A program made the translations under genes and the position numbers. Of a stretch of DNA of 64,000 bases, positions 24,372 to 35,283 are shown in pieces (the stretch's first letter is position 1; each line of letters starts with the position of its first letter). The notes beneath the pieces were generated by a model. That model did not search any database, was not told the DNA's origin, and saw nothing but the letters and a program-made list of their open reading frames with translations. The stretch spans positions 3,417,404 to 3,481,403 of the forward strand of contig CAJFCJ010000007.1 in the NCBI GenBank assembly GCA_904063045.1, given 5' to 3'. The stretch comes from Dimorphilus gyrociliatus. Lineage: Eukaryota; Annelida; Polychaeta; Dinophilidae.

Positions 24372-25967
24372 ATGGAAAAGCTTACTCCTAGATCTAGGAG
24401 GAAAGGAGCACTTCCACAAGGAAATTTGGTGGTGGATGAATCAATTAGGAAATCCGAACTTGAAGAGGATTCTCTACCAAGCGAACGTTGTATTGACCGC
24501 ACACCGTTGTCTCCAAAGCCGGAAATTCTTACCGATCTCGACCTAAGCGACGAAGAAAACGGTAAAGTGAAACCCGTTGCTGTATGCCATTTACCCCGTT
24601 CAGCCGTTAAAACCTTAACCGAAACTAATGAAATTCAACAAGCGGTAAAAACCGCAAACGATTCAACAAGCATTCTAATCGACGTCGAAGTTCACGAAAC
24701 TGGTGAAAATGACACCAATACAAAAGCATTAGTTGTTCGCGAATCATCTAGCTCCGTTAAGGTTATTGCAAATGGATGCAAAACAGAAACAAATCTATTT
24801 AGCGTTATAGAAGAGCTGCATGCCAGCGATGCTTCCATGGAAGCAAATAGAACTGCACCTGTTATAGTTAATGAAAAACTGGCTACTAAACCCAAAATAA
24901 AATCTAGTACGCCTAGTACAGATTCTCGGAAGAAAGTAGGCACAAGACAAAAGTCAACGCCAATTATGGCTAAAAAATTTAGTAGTCCTATTCAAAGGAG
25001 TACACCGCAACGTTTACAACGTTCCGAGAGTGAGGATAAATCCAAGGCCATTAAGAAAAAAGGAAAGGTTGTATCCTCTCGCTATCGAACACCTTTAGTC
25101 GGTACTGAAAGAGTTGCGAATAATACAATATCTTCGCTGAGAAGTAAACCGAAATCAGCCAGCCTAACGGAAATGCCACGATCAACAAAGAATCCTGTTA
25201 TAGTTTCCTCTGAAAGGATACCATCAAAACGCGTTGGAACTTCGACCCCTAATACGTCGAGTGCGCAATTTAATATATCAGATACAAGCGCAATTCTCGA
25301 TTGTAATTTTGACGTTTCGGAATTAAGTAAAATACATTCAATATCAGACCAGTCGAAAAATCAGGATGAAGTCTCTCAAATAGAACTCGATCTTATCTAT
25401 CATCGCTATCTTCAAATTGTTTATTTATTAGAAAAATGTAAATGTTCGTTCGAAAGTCAGGAAAGGCAGGCTATGGCTCAATTAGACACTTTATTTTTAA
25501 TGGTAGAGGAAAAGAACGAAAGACTATATCAATTAAGAACGGAAGTTGAAAATTTGAAATCATACAATCTCGTTCAGAAATCTGTTCAATCTCAGTTAAA
25601 AAGTCTAGCTACTGTTGATAATTTAATAACAAAGGCTACGGATCAGTTAAATACAATGGAAGAATGTTTAGAAAAGAGCGCTAACCAAATTCATACTAAA
25701 GAGGTGATTATTCCAAACGATCAGGAGAATTTTCACAAAAATATAACTAAATGCTTATTGCAAATGGAGGAGACATTGGAGGACATTGAAAGGATAACGA
25801 AGCCAATCGCAGCAGAGTTTTGTAAAAGATTGTCATGTTGTTATGGGCATGTTGTAGATCGTGTTCAAAATGACAGAAAAGTCTCCTTGGAATGTCAAAT
25901 TTTATTAGATAATCTATCGGATACATGTCAACAAGAGTTATCATTAAGAGCTCAAGCTCTCCTTTAA
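24372..25967 (+). CDS. HAUS8: Probable HAUS augmin-like complex subunit 8
   Basis: Intronless ORF of 531 residues. The first 300 residues are low-complexity, basic and Ser/Thr-rich with SP/TP sites (STPQRLQRSESEDK). A KKKGKVVSSRYRTPL motif resembles the microtubule-binding (K/R)VV-SRY motif at the HAUS8 N-terminus. An NISDTSAILDCNFDVSELSK segment follows, then a coiled-coil-rich half (about residues 335-531) with LDTLFLMVEEKNERLYQLRT. The layout fits HAUS8, the augmin subunit that binds microtubules and recruits gamma-tubulin to spindle fibres. The C-terminal match is weak and recalled, not computed. Other coiled-coil mitotic proteins remain possible. Its stop codon lies 22 bases from the converging WRN stop. 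The lack of introns is unusual here. Confidence 0.6.
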   Translation: MEKLTPRSRRKGALPQGNLVVDESIRKSELEEDSLPSERCIDRTPLSPKPEILTDLDLSDEENGKVKPVAVCHLPRSAVKTLTETNEIQQAVKTANDSTSILIDVEVHETGENDTNTKALVVRESSSSVKVIANGCKTETNLFSVIEELHASDASMEANRTAPVIVNEKLATKPKIKSSTPSTDSRKKVGTRQKSTPIMAKKFSSPIQRSTPQRLQRSESEDKSKAIKKKGKVVSSRYRTPLVGTERVANNTISSLRSKPKSASLTEMPRSTKNPVIVSSERIPSKRVGTSTPNTSSAQFNISDTSAILDCNFDVSELSKIHSISDQSKNQDEVSQIELDLIYHRYLQIVYLLEKCKCSFESQERQAMAQLDTLFLMVEEKNERLYQLRTEVENLKSYNLVQKSVQSQLKSLATVDNLITKATDQLNTMEECLEKSANQIHTKEVIIPNDQENFHKNITKCLLQMEETLEDIERITKPIAAEFCKRLSCCYGHVVDRVQNDRKVSLECQILLDNLSDTCQQELSLRAQALL

Positions 25968-25989
25968 AAACCAATAACATTAGGATAGA

Positions 25990-28900
25990 TTTAGAATCCA
26001 GGTTTTTTGGATTTTTTCGGACTAAAAGAAGATTTAGACGCTTTCATCATCCAATGTGGTATCTTTCGCTTTGTCGGATTGTTCGTTGAATTAGACGAAC
26101 TACATTGAGATAGATTTGAACGGGCAGGATGCTAAATATGAAAAAGAAAATTAGCATTTGTTTTTTATTCTACTTTTGTACCAAAGATTCTTCGATGATA
26201 TAAATAAACATCAACGTAAAAGTAATTAAATTGTCTCGTTTCCCGGCCTACCTCTTGCTCAAATTTATTCTGTAGCATAGCAATAGTCAGCTGAATTTGA
26301 GAGTAGGTGATACTTTCCGGTAGTTCTTGTTTTATGAGACCAATACGAGATATATCTTGTTTTTTTTTAAGAAACAAGAAATATTAATTCAATATTTACA
26401 GATGAAAAAATTGAAATGTATTGACAATTACCAGAATTTATGGGTGGTTTTCGGATTACATCCGTAATTGTATCAATGATACTTTGTCCTACTTGTAACC
26501 TATCCATATCTATTGGTAACCCAATTTTTATAGCAGAACTAAGATGCTTGCTTATTGTTTCCTCTTTTAAATTTCGTAATCTACAAATAGCTTCTAGCGA
26601 TGTTTTCTCAATTTGAAACAATTCGTAACTTGCTCTTTCTGTTTCACTTAACATTGCCATTATTTGGTGAGTTTTTCCCTATAAAGTTTTTATTTAAACA
26701 TCATTCCTTAATTGTTTAGTTATTCAGTAATTGGAACTCACTTCGTCAATTTTATCTGTACAATGGTCTTTCGAACAACTTACGATATTCGTAGTTAATG
26801 ACCTTTCCGTTGCAAACTCTTGAATATGTATTAGAAACTTGTTACCGTGTAAGTTGGCAACCTGTTCCGATAGCTCTTCAACGTACACCAAATACCAAGA
26901 CTCTGTTGGCCTAGAAAAAGAGTTCTTATTATATATTCGTAGTTTTTAAATTATATTTCCTAGTATTATACCGTATTTTTGAGAGGCTCATTAAACATTT
27001 ATTAGAGCATATTCTATAAGGAGGGACGTCCATTTCAGAGGCAATGTTACCACGTAATTTCAATAAGGAGCCATATAATTCTACCTGTGAGAAAGAACGA
27101 ACGGAAGTTAATTATGTTTCTCCTCATTAAGAGCGAAAGATGATTCTTACCCTAATTTTTTCCTCTTTCTCATCAATCACTTTACTTCCAACCCCGGAAG
27201 TTGAACTCTTTACATTTGGTATCAGGGGTAGAATACTGAAAATTCCAAAAGGAAATATTAATGTGTATAAAGATAGATCAATTCCAGCAATTTTGCCTAA
27301 CCGGCTTTCGTAGGTAAGAGTAACAGATTCATGTCTCTCCTTCTCAAGCGATAGTAACTCCGCCGACGTTTCGAGAAGTAGGGAAGGATTAGGATCTTTT
27401 GCAACCTTGTCCAACCATATGGATCCCCGATTACTTACTTCAAATGTACCACCAAAACTACTGGCTACTAGAATCTCATTTAAAAATCCGTTGTCTGTTA
27501 ATAAATAGCCAAAGGCTCTCCACCACTTTTCAGATATTTTTCTGTAAGAGGGCAAAATAATTAAAATATATATAATATTAATAATTTCATTGTGCATACT
27601 TTCCGCAGCCGTGTAGTTCGTGTTTATGATATTGAACAGGTAATCTTTTACTAAAAGAACCCCTAAGTAGTAAAATTGGAATTCCTAAACCGAAACTCTC
27701 ACCAGTAGCCTAACCCAAATAACGGACAAATTTCAATTAAATACTTAAATAATCCTTTTAATCGATTATCATATACTTTAATTGCCTCAAGTAATTGTTT
27801 AGCTTCTTTACCATAATCCGACTTTCCTTTGTCTATACTGTCCTCATTTCCCGACTCTTTTCCCTTAATTCTATATAAAAAATATGTATATATGAAACAT
27901 AATTCTATAAAAAAGATAGATTAATATATTAACTTTCTTAAACAATTATCGCAACAAAGCTGTGAATTGAGTTTTGACGTTTTTACATTTTCAGTAAAAT
28001 GTAATAAAAGCTGTTTCCTACGGCAAGATGTTGTTGATAAATAACGTTCAATAGTTTTTAACATTTTCACTTTATGAGCTTTAAAAGTTGGATTGGTAAG
28101 ATCTTTTAGAAAGTATCTACATAAAAAAGGTAAATAAACAATAATTTAAGAGAACCTTGAATAGGCTTTTTTAGCAACACTTTATATTAATATAACCTGC
28201 TAGTATTAAAATCTTTTCTTGCATAAAACACTCGGCATTTACTTTGTAAGCCATCGCGACCCGCTCTACCAATTTCTTGATAATAAGATTCAATATCTTT
28301 CGGAGCTATCGTGAGAAATATTTTGATTGAGAAAGAAGAAAAAATTTTCAAACTTTCAAATTGATATCCTTACCTCCATAATGAATAATATTTCTTACAT
28401 CGGGTTTATCAATACCCATTCCAAAGGCTACAGTGGCAACAATAGCCTACAGTAGAAAATTGTTTTCAACTAGTTAATGGAATTGCTTTCATTTATAGAT
28501 ATTCAATTTACTTGAACTTTATCATTAACAAAATCTCTATGGGCTTGTCTTCTTTCAGGGTAACTAAGACCAGCATGATAGAGCGAGCAAGATAAATTTA
28601 ATTCTATAGAGTAAGATGAAAATACAAATGAAAGAAAAGTTGTAAATTTTGTTAATGTAACCTTTCAATTCTGAAAATACATCCTCGGTGGCTTTCTTAG
28701 TTGGACAATAGATTATAGTTGACCCTGGGAATTTAAAAGAGTGTTTGTCATCTTCTATTAATTCATTTTTAAAATCTGCAACAATGCTTTCTCCTTTCAT
28801 CATTACGGATAAAAATAAATTTGGCCTTAAAGAAATGAATTAATTAAGTATTCTGTTTAATTTGTTAAATATAGATTTCTACCTATCAAATGAAGTACAA

Positions 28901-30435
28901 ATTTGAACTGCATTTTCCAATCTTAAATTTCTACATATATCCTCACGAACTTCATTTGTTGCAGTAGCAGTTACAGCAATCATAGGCGTTCGCAAACCCT
29001 TACGACATTTACCAATATTTCTGTAAGCTGGCCTGAAATCATGACCCCATTGTGAAACACAATGAGCTTCATCAATCGCAATCAAGTCAAGGCCTAGTAG
29101 AAATGTGGTAAAAGTTTAAAAATCTTTGTTTAGTAATTGAATAAAACTTGCCAACGGCCTTATCTATTTCTTTTAAAATATTCTTTGAATATCCCAAATA
29201 TTCGGGAGTTGAGTAGACCAGTCGATATTTACCGCTATAAATCATTGAACTATATAATACTTTTAATAGAATTTCCTTGAATTCTTACGCCATAATTTCT
29301 CTTTCTACGTCCTCAGTTCTCTCTTGAGAAGACCCTAATATACAGGCTTCAATTCCCACAGAACTATTTTTAGAAAGATTAGATGATAGTATAACTTAAT
29401 AAAATTTCTACATTAGTTTTTTTTACTTAAGTCCAAGAACTTGATCTTCCATTAATGAGATAAGTGGAGATATTACTACAGTAGTGTTTCTCGTAAAAAC
29501 AGATGGATATTGAAAGCAGAGACTTTTTCCATAACCTTGTAAAAATTCTTTCAAATAATTAAATAATAATAATAACAATAATAAAACCTGTTGCCATAAT
29601 AACACAGTGATCTCTCTTATCATTTAAAACGCTATTTATTATCCTCCATTGAATACTGAAGAGAAGGTAAATAATAAAAATAACTTTATCATTAGATTCA
29701 ACAGAGAAAAATATACTAAACGGCCTAAAATCTGTAAAACCAAAATATTTTCGTAAAATTTGAAGATATAACGGATTACTTGGTTGCTCAGCAATTTCAT
29801 CTCCTGATAGAATGTCTGTATCATTTTCATCTTCCGTATCGCTATCTTTAATTTCGACAAAAGATTGTTCAATTTCACTAATTTCCTGTATTAATAAACA
29901 ATGTTTATTTCGCGAAATTTAATCATAATTATAAAGTTAAAAATATTCGTACATGTAGAATATTTTCTTCAAAATCTTCTTCAGAGTCTAAAAGATTCAC
30001 TTCAAATTCTGTAATTTCCTAAAATATTTAACAGTGTCATAATTAATTGATTAATTAATTAATTAACTAACTAACTTGAGAAAAACTATCATAAGAATTG
30101 TTTAAGTTACATTCCGTTGTATTAAAATTGAATTCAATTGAAGAAACCGATTCTTTTTGTTCCCTATCTTCTTTCTTTTCATGTTTTATTATTTTCACGT
30201 CTGACGGATTAGCTTTAAACTTTTGAATATTATTTTTGAATGCCTGACACAATTCTAAACATTCTTCCAATGATTTTTCAGTATATTTATCCGCTAAATA
30301 TATAAATAATAAAGTTATGTAATTCTTATGCAAAACATCTCTACCTTCATTTTCGATTTTATCAAGCTGTTTTCCTATATTTTTAATTGTTGTCTTAAGT
30401 TGCTGTTGTATGCTATTTATTACATCGTTATTCAT
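25990..30435 (-). CDS. WRN: WRN-type RecQ DNA helicase without exonuclease domain
   Basis: ATP-dependent 3'-5' DNA helicase for replication-fork and recombination repair, nuclear. The start ATG at 30433-30435 ([12 protein letters not shown]) opens an acidic, disordered N-terminus with no exonuclease fold. The helicase core begins [11 protein letters not shown] and QWRIINSVL. Motif I is [14 protein letters not shown] (across an intron), motif Ia [18 protein letters not shown], motif [20 protein letters not shown], motif [16 protein letters not shown], then [13 protein letters not shown] and motif [12 protein letters not shown]. Zinc-binding CCDNC (about 27950) and an RQC winged helix ([18 protein letters not shown], about 27480) follow. 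An RPC/helix-turn-helix region ([20 protein letters not shown]) precedes the WRN-like extreme C-terminus [15 protein letters not shown]. About 17 exons. The best family fit is WRN rather than BLM. An alternative in-frame upstream ATG at 30475-30477 is less likely. Confidence 0.92.
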
Positions 30436-31037
30436 CTTTTGAGCGATAATATAACGCTTTAGGAATATAAACAACAATTAATTGACAAACATCTACTTTC
30501 TAGAGTTATTCCTGCCGCATTCACGTCCGGCTTATATTTAAAGAGGGGTATCTATTCTAAAAAGAACAAGATTATAGATTTGATTGTTCGATTTGCCGTA
30601 GATTACTGTTGCAACGTTAGCTGTCTCCCTCTAGTGTGTATAATTATAAAATGATCCTTACTACAGAAAGGTGATTGCTCTATCGGTGAGACGTAATCTA
30701 AAAATAATAGATATAACTGAACGCTAAGTGGGTGTTGAATGCGTCTATACAAAAGTATTGTTTTACTTCTTCGATATTAAATATCAATTATTATTTGATA
30801 TATTCCGTAAACACGTGTTCCTTACGCAATAAGTCATAGCTATTTTTTTTAAGGAAACGTGATTCACACGTTCTTAGGACGCCATATCGTTAGAGGACAC
30901 ACATGAAAATATGTATTCTATATTCGTCAGAAACGCAACGATTTGTATCATATAAATTATCTATTTTTCATATTATTAACATCGAGATAACAGAATTAAT
31001 GACGATGTCGATAGTATGATTCCCTAAGCAATTCTCT
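30436..31037. other. Intergenic region between WRN promoter and cytochrome c 3' end
   Basis: 602 AT-rich bases. No ORF, RNA gene or repeat can be supported. It should contain the helicase promoter and the cytochrome c 3' UTR. Confidence 0.5.
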
Positions 31038-31415
31038 TCATTTAGTTGACGAGAGTAAATAAGCGATCAAATCTTTTCTTTCCTTTTCTTTCTTTAAACC
31101 AGCGAAAATCATTTTTGTTCCTGGGATGTACTTTTTAGGATTTTCCAAGTAGACCATCAGAGTGTCCTCTCCCCAAATGATTCCTATTTTGGAGAATACA
31201 TGTTAATTAAAATTGTCAATTAATATGACTGATCAGTAATTCTCACCCTTGTTTTTGTTATGCTCAGTGTAGCTGAAACCAGGAGCTTGACCAGTTTTAC
31301 GTCCTATAAGTCCGTGAAGGTTAGGGCCGGTTTTATGCTTTCCTCCTTTCTCAACGGTATGACACTGGGAACATCTTTGAACAAAGATCTTTTTGCCTTT
31401 TTCAACGTCTCCCAT
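31038..31415 (-). CDS. CYCS: Cytochrome c
   Basis: Mitochondrial intermembrane-space electron carrier between complexes III and IV and apoptosome trigger. Two exons (31248-31415 approximately, and 31038-31185 approximately) give about 105 residues, the normal length. The start ATG is at 31413-31415 ([15 protein letters not shown]). The haem-attachment motif is [25 protein letters not shown] and YTEHNKNKG precede the intron. Exon 2 carries [20 protein letters not shown], the axial-ligand Met in GTKMIFAG and the end [13 protein letters not shown]. All functional residues are present, so it is an intact somatic-type gene rather than a retrocopy, as the intron also shows. Confidence 0.97.
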
Positions 31416-31932
31416 TGTGAGTTGTGTTCAAATATGTTGAGAGCTGTGTCGAGAATGAACGTTTGAAGTAAAATGATTCAAGGACCAAATGTCATTGACA
31501 TCATTGCATAAAACAAACGACCTGATTGACCTCTATACTTGATCAACAGGAAAATAAAAGTAAATAAACAGTTAAAACTAGTTTGTATTATATCTTGATG
31601 AGATTTAGATGAGCCAAAAGTAAAGAAAATGGTAATATCTTATAAAAATTCACAAAAATCGAACACTTACCCTCGTGAGCGAACCACCTTGCGGCAATAT
31701 GGCTGAATTTATCATTATCTTTTCGTATTTTTTTTCATATGAAAATTTTTTCTAGTAAGCCTTAAATCTATAAACATATTTATTGTAAAAATTATAAATT
31801 AATAAATAAAATACGAAAATGCTCTTAATAGAAACTGGTATATGTCAATAAATGTGTGTTTTGCCTAATATTTACTTCCAAAACTTTAGTATTTATAATC
31901 GTTAGCTAATTATATATCGGATTGTTTAATAA
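31416..31932. promoter_or_regulatory. Divergent intergenic region, cytochrome c / SNF8
   Basis: 517 bases between divergent start codons; both promoters are expected here. A minus-strand 5' UTR intron for cytochrome c is possible (an acceptor-like pattern lies upstream of the ATG) but not established. No TATA box is convincing. Confidence 0.4.
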
Positions 31933-32965
31933 ATGAGTGGGAATACAAGACGGAGGGGGGTAGGCGCTATTAAAACAAAAACCGTTCAAGCGGTAAGTTA
32001 ATTCTCCAATAATTAATAAAGAGCGATCATTAGTTGCTTTTCAATTTTAGTCTAAATTCAAAGAGAAAGGAACGGAATTAGCGTCTGAAGAATTAGAGAA
32101 AGTAAGAATTATATGTTTATTTAAGAAAAATATAAATCAAATAACAATAATAAATAATTTCAGCTATCGACTCAATTAAATGCTTTTAAAAATAATTTAG
32201 AAGATTTTGCAACAAAGCATAAACAACAAATAAAAAAGAATCCAGAATTTAGAGGACAATTTCAAGAAATGTGCGCTTCGATTGGAGTAGATCCTCTAGC
32301 CTGTAAGTTAAAGAAAGAGAATAGACGATGAATAAATGATTTTTCTTAAAACAAATATTTAATTATAGCCAGTAAAGGTTTCTGGTCAGAAATGTTGGGT
32401 GTAGGTGATTTCTATTATGAAATTGGTGTACAAACTATTGAAGTTTGTTTAGCTAATAATCAAACTAACGGCGGTATAATGAAATTAGACGAACTACATT
32501 CAAAATTACTTAAATCAAGAAAGCAAGATGTTAGTTTGTAAGTATAATCTCTATTAAATAATAGAGTTTGTCGATTATGTAACATTTATGTTTTTTATCC
32601 ATTTAGATCTGATTTAAAAACTGCTATAAAAAAATTAAGAAGTTTAGGAAGTGGATTTCAATTAATAAAAGCTGGAAAGAATTTTTTTGTTCAATCTGTA
32701 CCTGGAGAGTTAACAATGGATCATACAATTATCTTGGAAAAAGCACAAGAGAAAAATGGCCGTATTTCAAAATCAGATATTGGATGGGAGAGAGAAAGAG
32801 TCGATAGGGCAATGGTATATTATAAACATATTAAACAAAATTCTTTAATTTTATTCTAAATATTCAAAATTCCAGGATTATCTGGTAAAGGAAGGTATGA
32901 CCTGGGTTGATGATAAAGCTAACGAAAGATTATATTGGTTTCCTTCAATGTTCTCAATAGAATAG
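31933..32965 (+). CDS. SNF8: ESCRT-II subunit SNF8 (VPS22/EAP30)
   Basis: Endosomal sorting subunit; with VPS25 and VPS36 it bridges ESCRT-I and ESCRT-III on endosomes. The start MSGNTRRRGVGAIKTKTVQA matches the short basic N-terminus of SNF8. Exons are joined by introns of about 55-70 nt. Conserved segments in order: FKEKGTELASEELEK, FATKHKQQIKKNPEFRGQFQ, MCASIGVDPLAS, KGFWSEMLGVGDFYYEIGVQ, IEVCLANNQTNGG, IKKLRSLGSGFQLI, VQSVPGELTMDHT and a terminal WFPSMFSIE. The two winged-helix domains occupy the second half. The C-terminal extension after the Trp-x-Pro motif is shorter than in human. The stop is at 32963-32965. Confidence 0.96.
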
Positions 32966-33429
32966 GCCTGTATAGCGGAAGGAATGAACAACCAATAAAG
33001 GAATATTATATAATAATATTATTAATGTATTAACTGAATTTTTTAATACAAAAATGAACAAACCTCAATGAATGAATGGTTGTATTCGACTGTAAAAGAT
33101 TATGTATATCTTATATGAAAAAGAAAATACTATCAGATGTTAAATCTTTCAAATATTTAACTTTTCCCCAAGTTTTATTTGCATTTCCTCATTCTAATTA
33201 AATAACGTCTGCGTAGTCCTATATTAACGTATTTCTTGTAGAATTGTATAAAATATCTAAAATTAAATCAATAGAATTTTACTATGAGACAGTGGAAATG
33301 TGTTAATTAATGTTAATATCCTTTACATGTATATCGCTTTATCTCACGCTCAGATTATTAATAATATCGTAATTATTATCTAGATGGGGTATATGATTGA
33401 TAGATAGATTAGGGAATTAGAAACTATGT

Positions 33430-33438
33430 AATAATAAC

Positions 33439-33473
<35 letters not shown>
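33430..33473. repeat. (AAT)n microsatellite
   Basis: About fourteen AAT units with little interruption. Seen directly. Confidence 0.9.
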
Positions 33474-33475
<2 letters not shown>

Positions 33476-33756
33476 GAAATGAGATAATAATCTAAAATCT
33501 AGTGTTAGGGTTAGGGTAAAGATAGATCTGTACTTAAGTAATTGTGACAGTGATTTAGTTGGAGGAGGAGAGGGAAGAAAAAAAAATCAAAAATTGTATA
33601 TTTGCGCATAACTAAAGATCGAAATTAAAAAAATGTATAGGAGAGGCTAAAAAACACTTGTTAATCAAACAAACAGTAGAGGATATCGTTAAGAAACACA
33701 TGATTACAAATAGTTAAAGTAAACTTTTATTGACGGTTTATCGATACTTGAAAGCG

Positions 33757-33764
33757 TATATAAG
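33757..33764 (+). promoter_or_regulatory. Candidate TATA box of the mucin gene
   Basis: TATATAAG, flanked by GC (AAAGCG upstream), lies 172 bases before the mucin ATG. A cap site would be expected near 33785-33795, where GGCACTC is a weak initiator. A TCAGTT initiator-like motif at 33776-33781 is closer than usual. TATA boxes of this quality are rare in the other intergenic gaps here and suit a strongly tissue-specific secretory gene. Confidence 0.45.
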
Positions 33765-33935
33765 AAGCAATAGCATCAGTTAAACTTCGGCACTCGGCTC
33801 AATAAGCCTTTTCGTTCCCTTCTTCCTCTATTCTGATCAGCAACAGAAATCTTTAAGAAAGGAGAAGAAGAATAGACGAAGATTAAACTCTTTTTAATTA
33901 ATATTCTTCCCCATAAAATTAATCCAGGAAGTAAA

Positions 33936-35283
33936 ATGATGGGCCCGTGGCCCCTTCAATGTCTTATTTTGTTGTTGGTGACAATACCAGCAGCATTGAC
34001 AACCGATAACGATGGGTAATTTCATTTGATAAGTTATAAGAATGATAAAAAAACAATCCCCCTTCCCTAAGGGGAAAAAAGATAAACCATGCTTTCTTAA
34101 TAATAAACTTATCTATATAAAAATATATATATATACTTTATATATGAAAAAACTCGTACAGCACTCCGACACTACCCAAGAATCAATGTGAATTTAAAAC
34201 GACGAATATTGTCCCGGAAATGGTAAAAGTTACTAAATATGAAGAAAAAGATTTCGTTGACTGTGATGAAGCCACCCAAAAAGGATGGCGGATTAAGGAT
34301 CAACGGGGTCCGTCTGACAACCCGTACTGTTTAGTGGATGTGTAAGTGTTTTACATCTACTATTAAAAACACTTATAACACGTGTCGTTAGAAAAAAGAA
34401 AAGTATTATTATTTCATTTTTTCAGCCCCGTCACAAAGCTTGAAGAGCAAAATGTGACAAAGACTACTACAACGGTACGGTGCTGCGTTGGTTGGACTGG
34501 TGATGACTGCTTAACGGCAGTTTGCATGAAAACTTGCCAGAATGGCGGTAATTGCGAATCACCTAACAAATGCGACTGCAGCGGAACTGGATATGTTGGG
34601 GAACAATGCGAAACTCGTAAGAATAGAGATAGATAGAACTCGAGAGAAAGAGGAGAGAGATTAATCACTTTTTTTTTGTTTTTTTCTAGCTGTCTGCAGC
34701 AAGTCCTGCGGTAGTAATGGGATTTGTTCAGCTCCTGAAACGTGTACCTGTTCAGATGGGTATACAGGAGAACAATGCGACACACCAAACTGCCCAGGCT
34801 GTGATGCTTCAAAAGGTACTTGCGTCAAACCTAATTTGTGCGTATGCAAAGAAGGTTGGAAAGGAGTAAAGTGCAATGAACGTAAGTTAATCATTGATAA
34901 ATTCTGGCATTCAAACAAAACTATTGATTAAACTATCAATAAATATATATATATATAACAAATTGCGTACTTTTTATAGCATCCTGCTCAAGTGACTGTT
35001 TGAATGGAGGAACTTGTGTTGCCACAGAAACCGGAGGAAAATGTAAATGTTCAAAAGGATGGTCTGGTGATGACTGTAGTCAGGGTAAAATTTTTATAAT
35101 ATATCTCATATTTGAACTATTAATAATGAAGAAACAAACAAAAAACAGCTCTATGTCCAAACGGATGCTTCAATAACGGAAAGTGTATATCACCCAATCA
35201 TTGTTCCTGCCCTGAAGGTTTTTCCGGCCCAACTTGTGGTCTACGTGTAATTTCGAACGATAACGTCAACAACGTTAAAGGTA
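33936..35283 (+). other. Mucin N-terminus: signal peptide, EMI-like segment, five EGF-like repeats
   Basis: After the signal peptide, exon 2 (34162-34341) has spaced cysteines (NQCEFKT, DFVDCDEATQKGW, NPYCLVD) leading into VRCCVGWTGDDC, the CC-x-GW-x-G pattern that ends EMI domains. Five EGF-like units follow with the endings GYVGEQCE, GYTGEQCDT, GWKGVKCNE, GWSGDDCSQ and GFSGPTCGL, roughly one per exon. This part likely mediates oligomerisation or partner binding (inference from the families). Confidence 0.8.

Larger units (their letters stand above)
32966..33935. other. Intergenic region between SNF8 and the giant mucin gene
   Basis: 970 AT-rich bases with an (AAT)n microsatellite (about 33430-33473), a double TTAGGG motif near 33504-33516, a purine-rich stretch (about 33560-33590) and a TATA box at 33757-33764 before the mucin start. 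No gene is seen. Confidence 0.6.

Noticed and set aside
33504-33516. TTAGGG-TTAGGG as an interstitial telomere
   Set aside because: Only two units; likely chance in AT-rich sequence.
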